From Oscillatoria sp. FACHB-1406 (lineage in GTDB: Bacteria > Cyanobacteriota > Cyanobacteriia > Cyanobacteriales > Spirulinaceae), in the NCBI RefSeq assembly GCF_014698145.1, contig NZ_JACJSM010000003.1, positions 1-64,000 on the forward strand: a DNA stretch of 64,000 bases. The letters are read 5' to 3'. A program made the position numbers and the translations under genes. Under the pieces are notes generated by a model. The model did not search any database and had not been told where the DNA came from. It worked only from the letters and a program-made list of their open reading frames with translations. Positions 53,100-62,105 of this stretch are shown here, in pieces (position 1 is the first letter of the stretch; each line of letters starts with the position of its first letter).

Positions 53100-53447
53100 A
53101 TGAGTGAAGATAAGCGTAGCCGGATGACAAAATGGTGGCATCGAGGAACGTTCGTTTTTATGGTGCTTTCCTTGATTATTTCAGCGCTATTGCTCGTTCT
53201 CTTTATTTTTGGAATTCCGGGGACGCAGAATGATTATGCTAGGGGTTGGAATCTGGGTTTTACGACGCTTTATTGGTATTGTATTGGTTGCTTGAGTTTG
53301 CTAGGGATTAATGGCATTTCAGCCCTAATTTTGAAAGGTTTTTTTCCGACAGTGCGTCGGGTAACGATGTTTGTTTTTTGGTTGTTTTTTGGTTACTCTG
53401 CTTTTAATTTCTGTCGAGCATTTTTAATCATTTTCTCAGCGTCTTAG
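53100..53447 (+). CDS. Small membrane protein of unknown function
   Basis: A 115-aa protein with three predicted membrane helices at about residues 17-40 (TFVFMVLSLIISALLLVLFI), 52-76 and 88-112 (VTMFVFWLFFGYSAFNFCRA). A short charged N-terminus (MSEDKRSRMTKWWHRG) faces one side. I do not recognise the family. It follows rbcS on the same strand after 178 bases that include a hairpin, so it probably has its own promoter. A possible link to photosynthesis is only positional. Confidence 0.65.
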   Translation: MSEDKRSRMTKWWHRGTFVFMVLSLIISALLLVLFIFGIPGTQNDYARGWNLGFTTLYWYCIGCLSLLGINGISALILKGFFPTVRRVTMFVFWLFFGYSAFNFCRAFLIIFSAS

Positions 53448-53532
53448 TTTGAATTAATGATGTTGCTCTTATCTCTAAGAATGCCCCGGCATTTAAGCAT
53501 AGAGTGCTGTATAATTAAACTCGATCGCACGA

Positions 53533-53557
53533 GTAGGGTAGGTTTTGTCTACCCTAC
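53533..53557. terminator. Bidirectional-type hairpin between convergent genes
   Basis: A perfect 9-bp stem GTAGGGTAG (53533-53541) and CTACCCTAC (53549-53557) with loop GTTTTGT. It lies between the convergent membrane-protein gene and glgA. Confidence 0.6.
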
Positions 53558-53603
53558 AACAGAGCGAGCTTAGTAAAGCGATTGTAAATCCCGCTAAGTT
53601 GCC

Positions 53604-55022
53604 CTAGCTACTCGCAACTAAGACTTCGTTACTAATCGTTTCTTCGGGTGGCAAACCGAGAATTTCTGCATACATTTTGATGTATTCTGCCGCCGATTTT
53701 TCCCAGCTAAAGTCTTGCTGCATTCCTCGTTTTTGTAGTTCTACCCATCGATCTTTGTAGCGGAAACCTTCGATCGCTTTTACCATACAAGTATAGAAGT
53801 CGAGGGGTTCGTAGCGATCGAAGCAATACCCGGTTCCTGCGTTATTCATCGGTTCGTGGTAGGAAACGGTATCGACTAAACCGCCGGTACGCCGCACGAT
53901 GGGAACGCAACCGTAACGCATGGCAAGCATTTGGCTGATTCCGCAGGGTTCAAAACGGGAGGGCATTAGGAACGCATCGCAACCGGAGTAAACGCGGCGC
54001 GACAGTGCTTCGTTGTAGAGTAGTTGCACGGACATCCGCCCGGGGAAGCGAGAGGCCATTTGCCACAGTTGGGTTTCGTAGTAGCGATCGCCCGCGCCGA
54101 GTAGAATGAATTGGGAGTCGGTATAAGCGAGGAAGCGATCGAGGATTTGTAGGAGTAAATCGATACCTTTTTGCTCGACTAAACGGGTGACAATCCCGGT
54201 TAAAAAGGTGCTTTTGTTGACTTCTAAACCGACTTCTTCTTGCAGCGCAATTTTGTTGGCGGAGCGTTTTTCAAGGGTATCGGCGGTAAAGTTTTGAGCG
54301 ATGAAGCGATCGCGTTCTGGGTTGTAACTCTCGACATCGATTCCGTTGACAATCCCTCGCATTTTACCGCTAATAAAGCGCAGCAAACCGTCCAATTCTT
54401 CCCCGTAGGCAGGAGTTTGGATTTGTTGGGCGTAGGTGGGCGAAACGGTGTTAACGCGATCGGCAAATTGTACCGCTGCTGCCATCACATTATGCCCCTG
54501 CATATACCACGGACACCACGTCATTTGCTCCAAACGACCGCGCCACGGCCCCTGATACGCTAAGTTATGAATGGTAAAAACGGTGCCGATATCCGAGGTT
54601 TCGTGCATCCAAACGGGAATCATTCCAGTGTGCCAATCGTGACAGTGAATAAGTTGCGGTTTCCAATAATTCCACGCAAATTCTGCTGCCCCGTTGGAGA
54701 ATAAAACGAATCTCCAGTCTTCGTCTTCGCCTCCATAAATTCGCCGCCCTGAAAAAGCGAGATGTCCGAAAAGATACAGCGGTACGTCGGTTCCAGGCAG
54801 TTGGGTTTCGTACACGGCAAACTGCTGAAACATGGCAGTTCCCCACCAAATCGGTTCTTTAGGAATCTCAATTTTGTCTGCCATGAAGCCGTAATAAGGC
54901 ATGAAGATGCGAACGTCATGCCCCATTTTCTTTAATACTTTTGGTAGCGAGCCGACTACATCTCCCATTCCACCGACTTTCGCCAAAGGAGCGACTTCGG
55001 CGGAGACAAATAATATGCGCAT
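53604..55022 (-). CDS. glgA: Glycogen synthase GlgA (first of two)
   Basis: A 472-aa GT5-family enzyme that extends alpha-1,4-glucan from ADP-glucose. The N-terminal [16 protein letters not shown] (K-x-G-G ADP-glucose loop), [26 protein letters not shown], and [19 protein letters not shown] with the catalytic Glu are complete. The sequence is of the more conserved cyanobacterial type ([19 protein letters not shown]). A second, divergent synthase lies at 59329. In cyanobacteria the two isoforms make chains of different length distribution. Monocistronic. Confidence 0.97.
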   Translation of the reverse strand: MRILFVSAEVAPLAKVGGMGDVVGSLPKVLKKMGHDVRIFMPYYGFMADKIEIPKEPIWWGTAMFQQFAVYETQLPGTDVPLYLFGHLAFSGRRIYGGEDEDWRFVLFSNGAAEFAWNYWKPQLIHCHDWHTGMIPVWMHETSDIGTVFTIHNLAYQGPWRGRLEQMTWCPWYMQGHNVMAAAVQFADRVNTVSPTYAQQIQTPAYGEELDGLLRFISGKMRGIVNGIDVESYNPERDRFIAQNFTADTLEKRSANKIALQEEVGLEVNKSTFLTGIVTRLVEQKGIDLLLQILDRFLAYTDSQFILLGAGDRYYETQLWQMASRFPGRMSVQLLYNEALSRRVYSGCDAFLMPSRFEPCGISQMLAMRYGCVPIVRRTGGLVDTVSYHEPMNNAGTGYCFDRYEPLDFYTCMVKAIEGFRYKDRWVELQKRGMQQDFSWEKSAAEYIKMYAEILGLPPEETISNEVLVASS

Positions 55023-55074
55023 ACTGGTTCAGCGTTCCCGTAACGTCCTTGTCCAGTTTACAGCCCTGTTTGGG

Positions 55075-55102
55075 AAATTAAAAATTAAAAATTAAAAATT
55101 AA
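55075..55102. repeat. Heptanucleotide tandem repeat (AAATTAA), four exact copies
   Basis: Four perfect units of AAATTAA run from 55075 to 55102, 53 bases upstream of the glgA start and thus within its promoter or leader. Copy-number change could shift promoter spacing. Confidence 0.9.
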
Positions 55103-55252
55103 AGGCAAAATACTTGTGAAAAGGAAAAAAGTTGTCGCGACTCAGTTCTTATGTACTAACTGATGAAAGGATTTTTTGAGTGAGAAGAACAGCCCGAAAA
55201 TAAATTTTGGACTGTTCTTAACGCAGGCAACAGGTTGAGCAATTATCGCACC

Positions 55253-56974
55253 TTAAATTTCGCGATCGCAACCAAATTTATCCCGGATGTGGGTATTAAA
55301 ATATTGTCCCACTGAGGGCGTTTCTTTCAACTCTTTATAAACTTCGGCGGGAACGTCATTATATTTATACGTTCCTCCCCGCTCGAACGTTACCCGCAAG
55401 ATTTTTTTTTCAGCATCGTAGTCTACTGCATGAATCGCAGTGCTGGTATTCTTTAAGAGCGGGAAGGCAATGACATCGCGAATGCTAGCTGCATTGGTTA
55501 ATAGCATAACGACGCGATCGATGCCAATTCCCAAACCTCCGGTTGGGGGCATTCCATACTCTAACGCCGCCAAGAAATCTTCATCGACACCTTGCGCTTC
55601 TAAGTCTCCGGCTGCCTTTCTTTCTGCTTGTAATTCTAACCGTTCTCGCTGCTCGATCGGATCGGTTAATTCCGAAAAACTATTCGCCATTTCGCGCCCG
55701 GTGACGTATAACTCGAAGCGTTCGACTAATCCTTTTTTGCTGCGGTGGGGTTTAGCGAGGGGAGAAATTTCGACGGGAAAATCGAGGACAAAGGTGGGTT
55801 GAATCAGACTTGCTTCTACTTTTTGCTCGAAGCATTCATTCAACAGCTTACCTATCGTTTGGCAATCATCGGAAATTTCAACGCCAGCTTCTTTTACCGC
55901 CGTTTTAGCAGCAGCAAAATCGGCAAATTGCTCGAAATCTAACCCTGTAGCTTCTTGCACTAATTCGTGCATGGTTGCCCGCCGCCAAGGGGGAGTTAAA
56001 TCGATTTCTTCCCCTTGATATTCTACTTTTAACGCCCCTAATACTTCCTGCGCTGCCGTTACGATTAACTGTTCTGTCAGCGCCATCATATCGCTGTAAT
56101 CGGCGTAAGCTTGATAAATTTCAATCGAGGTAAATTCGGGATTGTGTCGCGTTGAAATTCCTTCGTTGCGGAAAATGCGCCCCAACTCGAAAACCTTTTC
56201 AAATCCGCCAACAATTAAACGCTTTAAATGGAGTTCTGTGGCAATCCGCAGATACAAGTCCATCTGCAAGGTATTGTGGTAGGTAATGAAAGGGCGCGCA
56301 TCCGCACCGCCCGCTTCGCTTTGCAGCACGGGCGTTTCGATTTCAATGAATCCTTGTTCGTCTAAATAGCGACGAATGGAAGCGGTAATTTTAGCGCGAC
56401 GGCGAAAGGTTTCGCGCACGTCGGGATTAACAATTAAGTCAACGTAGCGCTGGCGATAGCGCTTTTCGGTATCTGTTAAACCGTGCCATTTGTCGGGGAG
56501 AGGGAGGAGGGATTTAGTCAGGATGGCGTAGTCGTTAACGTAGACGGAAAGTTCGCCTTTTTCGGTACGCTTAATCGTGCCTTTTGCGCCTAAGATATCG
56601 CCGACATCGGTAAGTTTTGTGAGGTTTTTAAAGGCATTGGCGAGGTCGGACATTTTGGCATCAATGCGCTTTTTGTCGAGGTAAAGCTGAATCGTACTGG
56701 TTTCATCTCGAAGCTCGAAGAAGGCGAGTTTGCCGAAAACGCGCCGCGCCATAATCCGTCCCGCGATCGCGACTTCTACTTCGACTTCTTCACCGCTGGG
56801 AAGATCGGCATATTTTTCTTGCAGTTGGGCGGCAGTATGAGTGGATTCCCATTGATAGGCGTAGGGGTTCAATCCCAAAGATTTAATTTGCTCGACTTTC
56901 TCCAATCTTGTAGCGCGAATATCTTCTAAAGTTGAGGCGTGTTGCGATTCGGGTTGAGATGGATTCGAGGACAT
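55253..56974 (-). CDS. lysS: Lysyl-tRNA synthetase (class II) with C-terminal KTSC domain
   Basis: A 573-aa class II LysRS. An N-terminal OB-fold anticodon-binding domain (about 60-170) precedes the catalytic core with motif 1 ([20 protein letters not shown]), motif 2 ([20 protein letters not shown]) and motif 3 ([14 protein letters not shown]). About 60 extra residues follow the core: [20 protein letters not shown], then [16 protein letters not shown] and a GCDREI end, which is the KTSC domain, named for its presence at LysRS C-termini. Its role is not established. Monocistronic; the 3' end is 230 bases from glgA's start. Confidence 0.96.
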   Translation of the reverse strand: MSSNPSQPESQHASTLEDIRATRLEKVEQIKSLGLNPYAYQWESTHTAAQLQEKYADLPSGEEVEVEVAIAGRIMARRVFGKLAFFELRDETSTIQLYLDKKRIDAKMSDLANAFKNLTKLTDVGDILGAKGTIKRTEKGELSVYVNDYAILTKSLLPLPDKWHGLTDTEKRYRQRYVDLIVNPDVRETFRRRAKITASIRRYLDEQGFIEIETPVLQSEAGGADARPFITYHNTLQMDLYLRIATELHLKRLIVGGFEKVFELGRIFRNEGISTRHNPEFTSIEIYQAYADYSDMMALTEQLIVTAAQEVLGALKVEYQGEEIDLTPPWRRATMHELVQEATGLDFEQFADFAAAKTAVKEAGVEISDDCQTIGKLLNECFEQKVEASLIQPTFVLDFPVEISPLAKPHRSKKGLVERFELYVTGREMANSFSELTDPIEQRERLELQAERKAAGDLEAQGVDEDFLAALEYGMPPTGGLGIGIDRVVMLLTNAASIRDVIAFPLLKNTSTAIHAVDYDAEKKILRVTFERGGTYKYNDVPAEVYKELKETPSVGQYFNTHIRDKFGCDREI

Positions 56975-57172
56975 ATTGTTTGAGATTTAAGAATTGACTT
57001 TGCTGCCAACAGTTCGAGCGAACTCTCTTTTCTCTATTATACAAGATAGTGCGACATTTTTCTAGGGTTAAATTGCTTTAAAGCTATGCCTAATCAAGAA
57101 ATCGGAGACGAGCATAGCATGGTTCTGTAGCGGCGGTGAAATGAACAACCCCATTGTTCGAGAAAAGTCACT
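56975..57172. other. Upstream region of lysS, no gene seen
   Basis: AT-rich stretch with a likely lysS promoter (ATTATAC near 57036). Together with the xisH/xisI remnant and the palindrome it makes up the 595-base gene-free gap between lysS and the Uma2 gene. Confidence 0.4.
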
Positions 57173-57386
57173 TTAGCTTGCTGCCGGTTCTCCCGTACCA
57201 AGCTCTGTATACTGCCGAACTTCCGGCTCGTGAAATGCCAAAATAATATCTTGTTTCGGAACGCCCATTTCTACCAGTCGATGGAAAGAAAGTTGCATAA
57301 ATCGACTGACGCACGGCTAAATAAAGTTCGCGATCGGGTTCTATTTTTTTCAGTGCATCCCGATAGTTAAGGCATTGTCCTAAGAG
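57173..57386 (-). pseudogene. Collapsed xisH/xisI remnant
   Basis: Reading leftwards from 57386, one frame gives LLGQCLNYRDALKKIEPDRE and then LYLAVRQSIYATFF, the recognisable C-terminal half of XisH. After a one-base frame change near 57310 the sequence continues as RLVEMGVPKQDIILAFHEPE and VRQYTEL before the stop at 57173, which is the C-terminus of XisI. XisH and XisI are normally encoded by adjacent genes, so an internal deletion seems to have joined the end of xisH to the end of xisI, and the 5' part of xisH is also gone. They were first described as factors for heterocyst DNA excision in Anabaena and resemble restriction-type or toxin-antitoxin pairs. Confidence 0.75.
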
Positions 57387-57414
57387 ACTATTTGTAAACC
57401 TTTTTTAATCAGAT

Positions 57415-57446
57415 CTGTAGAGACGTTGTATACAACATCTCTACAG
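57415..57446. repeat. 32-bp palindrome, copy 1
   Basis: Arms CTGTAGAGACGTTGTA (57415-57430) and TACAACATCTCTACAG (57431-57446) are inverted copies with one mismatch in 16. The same left arm recurs at 58224 on the other side of the Uma2 gene. Confidence 0.85.
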
Positions 57447-57569
57447 TCCAACCATAGGGTAGGTAGTCGCAGATGTAATATTCTCACCCGTTTTTTTCTA
57501 ACACAGTTCTTACGACATCATGAAAGCGATCTTTTCCCATGTAAAAGTTTCCTCGCAATTTCTAAAAAA

Positions 57570-58154
57570 TTAGACTTTACCGGCTTCTAATACTTGTGCT
57601 GCGGTGAGTTTTAAGCCTGGAAAAGTCGTAGAAGCGATCGCGTCGTTGCCCTGAAACGCCGTTTCTTCGTAGAATCCATCCACTAAAATCAAGACTGTCA
57701 CTTTAGCGCGATGGGGGTCAACAATCCAGTATTCAGGGATTCCTCGTGCGGCATATTCCGATCGCTTGTAGCGGTAGTCCCGATCCTCGTTCGCTTTACC
57801 GGGAGAAACAACTTCAACCACTAAAGCTGGCGGTGGCATATCCGAAGTAATGGTTGCGCGTTTGCCATCAATCGCGGCGAAAAGTTCCTCGGTTAAAAGC
57901 ATTAAATCGGGCAGTCGAACGCGGGAACGATTGCCACTGACGACAATTTCTGTATCTTTGCAACAAATCAAATAAATAGGAACGAGTTTGAGGAATTCTG
58001 AGAGGAGATAAATTGCAATCCGGTTATTTAAATTGGATTCTGGAGGTATTGGTACTAACTCTCCATCGATAAGTTCGTAGGGGGTATCCGTACCGTCGTC
58101 ATAAGCGAGGTATTCTTCTAAGGTGAACCTTTTTGTTACGGTTGTGGCTGTCAT
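57570..58154 (-). CDS. Uma2-family protein (PD-(D/E)XK nuclease fold)
   Basis: A 194-aa Uma2/DUF820 protein, a family with a restriction-endonuclease-like fold and many paralogues in cyanobacteria. [20 protein letters not shown] at the start, the PDLMLL motif, [20 protein letters not shown] and [18 protein letters not shown] are typical; the Asp and Glu in PD and VVEV with the Lys in YKR could form the nuclease centre. The biological role is unknown. The gene is flanked by two copies of the same palindrome and by the xisH/xisI remnant, suggesting an acquired patch between lysS and cysQ. Confidence 0.92.
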   Translation of the reverse strand: MTATTVTKRFTLEEYLAYDDGTDTPYELIDGELVPIPPESNLNNRIAIYLLSEFLKLVPIYLICCKDTEIVVSGNRSRVRLPDLMLLTEELFAAIDGKRATITSDMPPPALVVEVVSPGKANEDRDYRYKRSEYAARGIPEYWIVDPHRAKVTVLILVDGFYEETAFQGNDAIASTTFPGLKLTAAQVLEAGKV

Positions 58155-58223
58155 CGCGATCGCCCCTTAAAACGACTGTAGACTCAATTATATCGTCCAG
58201 TCTCGTCCCTCATTTTTTGTGGA

Positions 58224-58248
58224 CTGTAGAGACGTTGTATACAACGTC
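58224..58248. repeat. Palindrome, copy 2 (right arm truncated)
   Basis: The left arm CTGTAGAGACGTTGTA (58224-58239) is identical to copy 1. The right arm follows as TACAACGTC and then departs from the palindrome at about 58249. Confidence 0.8.
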
Positions 58249-58398
58249 CTTGCGGTTGCTAGCGTTTCACACCCACGACAACCGCATTACATTCCCAAAA
58301 TCCGGTGTTATACTTGCGCTAATTTACAAAAAGAGCAATGGGTCATTACTAACGACCCTCTAAAGTTTAAGTTTGGTAGCATCAACTTTAGGGACGAC

Positions 58399-59301
58399 TT
58401 ACGCTGACGTTGCGTCAATTTCGCTCAAAAGTTGAGTTGCGAGCGCGTATAATTCTTCATGGCAGCGCCCGTTACTCGCCATCAAACCTCCCCATTGCGA
58501 CGCATCGCCGCTGTTATAAATTAAGTCTTCTCCCTCGAAGCTGGTAAATTTTCCGCCTGCTTCAGTGAGAATAAGTTCGGGGGCGGCAAAGTCCCAATCT
58601 TTGGGTGCAGTTTTACCGGAAAGGGAGATATAAACGTCGCAGTTGCCATCAACAATGGTAGAAATTTTACCGCCAACGCTGCCCATAAAATGTCGTTCTT
58701 TAAAGGGCATTCGTTCGAGCATTGTATTCAGGCGTTTGTCGCGGTGGCTGCGACTGGCTATCATTGAGAGATATTCAATTTTAGCGCGATCGCTAACCGA
58801 TATCTGCTTTGGGCTGCCGTCCCGCATTTCGACATAACTCCCTTGTCCTTTGGTGGCAAAATAGAGTTTATCCGCTTCGGGAATGCCGACAATCGCAACC
58901 ATCGGTCTTCCCTGATAGGCAAGGGCAATATGAAGGGCATATTCGCCCGTTTTATCGATAAAATCCCGCGTACCGTCGAGAGGATCGATAATCCAAACCC
59001 AATCTTTTTCAATCGCACCTTTTTGATAGGTTTCCTCGCTAAGATAGCCGAAATCGACTTCTTTAAAGGCAGCTTGTAACTGCTCGAGGATGTAATGGTT
59101 GGCAGCGAGATCTGCTGCGGTGACGGGGCCGTCTTTTTTATCTTTGACCTCTAGGGATGGCGAACCCGCTTCGCCCCGATAGTAGGCCCGAAGAATATCG
59201 ATCGCGCCCCAACCGATTTTACGCGCGATCGCGGTAATCTCGGTTAGAGCTTCCGGTTGATTTTCGTTTAAAGATTCGATTCTCAATTGTCCATTATCCA
59301 T
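58399..59301 (-). CDS. cysQ: 3'(2'),5'-bisphosphate nucleotidase CysQ-like (inositol monophosphatase family)
   Basis: About 300 aa from ATG 59301. It is a Mg-dependent phosphatase of the inositol monophosphatase fold. Metal-site motifs are SEET, DPLDGTRDFI and WDFAAPELILTEAGG. CysQ removes the 3'-phosphate from PAP and PAPS formed in sulfate assimilation. The first dozen residues (MDNGQLRIESLN) are encoded by heptamer repeats, so the natural start may have been altered by repeat invasion; conserved sequence begins near ITAIARKIGWGA. The next gene, glgA2, ends 27 bases upstream. Confidence 0.88.
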   Translation of the reverse strand: MDNGQLRIESLNENQPEALTEITAIARKIGWGAIDILRAYYRGEAGSPSLEVKDKKDGPVTAADLAANHYILEQLQAAFKEVDFGYLSEETYQKGAIEKDWVWIIDPLDGTRDFIDKTGEYALHIALAYQGRPMVAIVGIPEADKLYFATKGQGSYVEMRDGSPKQISVSDRAKIEYLSMIASRSHRDKRLNTMLERMPFKERHFMGSVGGKISTIVDGNCDVYISLSGKTAPKDWDFAAPELILTEAGGKFTSFEGEDLIYNSGDASQWGGLMASNGRCHEELYALATQLLSEIDATSA

Positions 59302-59333
59302 TGTCAATTATCAATTATCAATTACCAATCATT
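59283..59333. repeat. Heptanucleotide repeats at the cysQ start / glgA end
   Basis: Successive CAATTGT, CCATTAT, CCATTGT, CAATTAT, CAATTAT, CAATTAC, CAATCAT units (minus strand AATTGAT/AATTGAC family). They fill the gap between the two genes and run into both coding ends. Confidence 0.8.
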
Positions 59334-60807
59334 CTTTGTGTCGAATTCGCTCGTACAACTCATCGTACTCATCGCCGGGATTCGTCCAAGAATAATCGCA
59401 TTGCATCCCTTGAATCGCTAAATTTCGGAACAATTGCGGATTTTGATAATACAAATCGAAAGCCCGTCCTAATGCCGATTCTAAGGCGTAACTATCGTTT
59501 TCGTAAAAGACAAAACCATTCCGTTTCTCGACGGGGTGTTCTTGGTCGTAATCCCAGTCAAAAATCGTGTTCAACAACCCGCCAACCCCGCGCACCACAG
59601 GAACCATACCGTAGCGCAAACCAATCGTTTGCGTCAGCCCGCAAGGTTCGTAATTACTGGGAACAACAATCATATCCGCCCCGGCATAAATCAGGTGCGA
59701 AAGTTCTTCATTGAAGCCCAATTCGATATGACAATCGGGATTACTATTCAAGAACTCTTTTTCGTGGCGGAACCAACTATCAATTCCCGGTTCGGTTGCC
59801 GACCCCAACAGCACGAACTGCGCCCCCCTCTCAAGGGCGTAATACATCGCATGATGAACTAAATGTACGCCTTTTTGATGGTCGAGACGACCGATAAAAG
59901 CAACGAGGGGTTTTTCGGGGGCATCGCGTAGCAATAACCGTTCGCGCAGGGCTTTTTTGTTGAGAGACTTGCTATCGAAATCATCATAGCTGTATGGGTG
60001 AGGCACGTAGCGATCGCTCTCCGGATTCCAGACCTCATAATCAATCCCGTTGAGAATGCCGCTAAACTTGTAGTGGTGCAGCCCCAAAGTCGGTTGCAGC
60101 CCGCACCCCACCGAAGTAAAGCGCGCCTCCCACGCATGATGCGGCGAAACCGTATTGACGTGGTTGGAATAAACAATGCCGCCCTTCATGAAATTAATGG
60201 CATTGTGGTTATTATCCCGCAAGCGTTCCGGGCTGTAATAATAGGCATCGTTATTTAACCCCGTTGCCCGCAAGGTTTGTTCGCTCCATACGCCCTGATG
60301 TCCGAAATTGTGAATCGTGTAGCAAATCCGTTGATTCGCCATTCCGTGCCACTTATAAATCTCATACAGCAGCACCGGGATTAACCCCGTTTGCCAATCG
60401 TGACAGTGAATGATATCCGGGCGTTTATTGCTGGCGTGCAAAAACTCAATCGCCGCCCTGCTAAAAAAGGCGAAGCGGATTTGGTCGTCGTTCTCGCCGT
60501 AGTAACGACCGCGATTAAAGAAATTATCTTGGGAGTGGGGTTGAATGAAGAAACACAACCGTCCGTGAACCCAACCGCAGTATACCGAGCAGTGAACCGC
60601 GCTATCGTACCAAGGAACCCACAAATTTAGGTAGGCATCGTGCAACCCCCAGATATGGTCGTACCTCATGCAATCGTACATGGGCAGGATCAATTCAACG
60701 CAATGACCCCGGCTTTCCATTTCACGACTCAATCCGTAAACCACGTCGCCTAACCCGCCAGCTTTGATAACGGGGGCGCATTCCGATGCAATTTGTACGA
60801 TGTACAT
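59329..60807 (-). CDS. glgA2: Glycogen synthase GlgA (second isoform)
   Basis: A 492-aa GT5-family starch/glycogen synthase, clearly different from the one at 53604. The ADP-glucose loop reads KAGGLGDVVYGLSREMESRG, followed by HCHDWQTGLIPVLLYEIYKW, NGIDYEVWNPESDRYVP, AFIGRLDHQKGVHLVHHAMY and PSNYEPCGLTQTIGLRYG with the catalytic Glu. This matches the second cyanobacterial isoform (GlgA2 by the Synechocystis convention; naming varies between species). The insertion YDHIWGLHDAYLNLWVPWYD is typical of this group. It precedes cysQ on the same strand with a 27-base gap of repeats. Confidence 0.95.
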   Translation of the reverse strand: MYIVQIASECAPVIKAGGLGDVVYGLSREMESRGHCVELILPMYDCMRYDHIWGLHDAYLNLWVPWYDSAVHCSVYCGWVHGRLCFFIQPHSQDNFFNRGRYYGENDDQIRFAFFSRAAIEFLHASNKRPDIIHCHDWQTGLIPVLLYEIYKWHGMANQRICYTIHNFGHQGVWSEQTLRATGLNNDAYYYSPERLRDNNHNAINFMKGGIVYSNHVNTVSPHHAWEARFTSVGCGLQPTLGLHHYKFSGILNGIDYEVWNPESDRYVPHPYSYDDFDSKSLNKKALRERLLLRDAPEKPLVAFIGRLDHQKGVHLVHHAMYYALERGAQFVLLGSATEPGIDSWFRHEKEFLNSNPDCHIELGFNEELSHLIYAGADMIVVPSNYEPCGLTQTIGLRYGMVPVVRGVGGLLNTIFDWDYDQEHPVEKRNGFVFYENDSYALESALGRAFDLYYQNPQLFRNLAIQGMQCDYSWTNPGDEYDELYERIRHKE

Positions 60808-60979
60808 AAATTTTTTGAGTCAAACAACAAACTGACTTTTCTTAAGCGCTTTGCTCGAGCAAATTTTGATAATTAAGGGAGCATTATCGCGCTATCGGGG
60901 TCAAATTGTAAAGAGATGTTAACTCTGTCGAGCCGCAACGCGCTTGCGGGCGAGGTTCGGGGTTAGCTCTCAGACGAAT

Positions 60980-61801
60980 TTAGCACGAGCCTCGATAAAT
61001 CCGCTCGGCTTGCTCGGCAGATAGCCACGTCCCCGCCGAAGAACCATTGTTGGGCGATCGCGACGATTCCGATGGCATGGGACAAGCAGCCGCCTTCGGT
61101 TTATAATGCTCGGGTATTGGTTCGAGGGAACTCAGTTGGGCGCGATCGCTTAATAACGCTTCTGGGTCGAGCGCTTCTAAGGGACTCGAAGGCGCAGTGT
61201 AAGCATGGCGCACTGGGTCATAGGCATAAACCGACCCAGTATTAATGTGGTAAACCCAAGCGTGCAGCGAAAGTTTGGCTTGGCGAATGCGCGAGTGAAC
61301 GATGGGATAAGTCCGCAAATTTTCAATTTGAGTGAGAACGTTTTCTGCGGTGGTAATATCGAGCAGTTCGTCCCCTTCGACGGTTGAATAATTTTCCTTA
61401 ATGAGGCGGCGAGTCGCTTCGCCTTGCTTTAGCCACTCGTAGACTAAAGGCATTTTTTCTTCTAACTCGTTCAACTTCAACAGACCTTTCATCGCCCCGC
61501 AGTTTGAGTGACCGCAAACAATAATCTGTTGGATGTTCAGTGCTTGCAGGGCGTATTCGAGCGCCGCCCCTTCGCCGCCGTTGGTTGCGCCATAAGGCGG
61601 AATCATATTGCCCGCATTGCGAATGACGAAAAGTTCGCCCACTTCAGCATTGACAATCAGGTTAGGATCGACGCGAGAGTCAGAGCAAGTAATGAAGAGA
61701 ACCCGAGGACTTTGCCCTTGAGCGAGTTGACCGAATAGTTCTTGGTGGCTGCAAAAATAACTGGTTTGGAACTTACGCAAGCCTTTGATTAACTTTTCCA
61801 T
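60980..61801 (-). CDS. ccaA: Carboxysomal beta-carbonic anhydrase CcaA
   Basis: A 273-aa beta-class carbonic anhydrase. Zinc ligands and active-site pair are Cys39, Asp41, Arg43 (CSDSR), His98 and Cys101 (HSNC). A C-terminal extension of about 70 residues ends LSAEQAERIYRGSC, closely matching the tail of Synechocystis CcaA (IcfA), which recruits the enzyme to CcmM inside the carboxysome. The start is ATG 61801 (MEKLIKGLRKFQ); the longer frame to 61837 lacks conservation. It converts bicarbonate to CO2 for RuBisCO. It is about 8 kb from rbcS, outside the ccm operon. Confidence 0.94.
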   Translation of the reverse strand: MEKLIKGLRKFQTSYFCSHQELFGQLAQGQSPRVLFITCSDSRVDPNLIVNAEVGELFVIRNAGNMIPPYGATNGGEGAALEYALQALNIQQIIVCGHSNCGAMKGLLKLNELEEKMPLVYEWLKQGEATRRLIKENYSTVEGDELLDITTAENVLTQIENLRTYPIVHSRIRQAKLSLHAWVYHINTGSVYAYDPVRHAYTAPSSPLEALDPEALLSDRAQLSSLEPIPEHYKPKAAACPMPSESSRSPNNGSSAGTWLSAEQAERIYRGSC

Positions 61802-62105
61802 AAGACTGGGGGGTGTCTGAGAAATGCTTCGCAACATCTAATCATATCAAGTCCTGTTGCTTAACATGAGGCGATGTCAGCGGTTGGTGAAAACGGAGTA
61901 CGATCTAAAATCCGGTTGAATGACCTAAGTTAAGGCTGACGGAGGGACGGCGCTTCGACTTCGCTCAGCGTAACAGGGGACTGGGTGACGGGGAGATGTT
62001 TTTAAGTAATAGGCGATTTTGCGGATATTATATGACGGGATCGAAAATCCGATAGTGTCGTGGCAAGGCTCGATATTTAGGTTTTACATCGAACTCGCAT
62101 CGGTC
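61802..62105. other. 304-bp gap, no gene seen
   Basis: It holds the ccaA upstream region and the 3' side of the hydrolase gene. A short inverted patch (CGCTTCGACTTCGCTCAGCG, about 61951-61970) resembles a common dispersed cyanobacterial motif. Nothing else is recognised. Confidence 0.4.
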
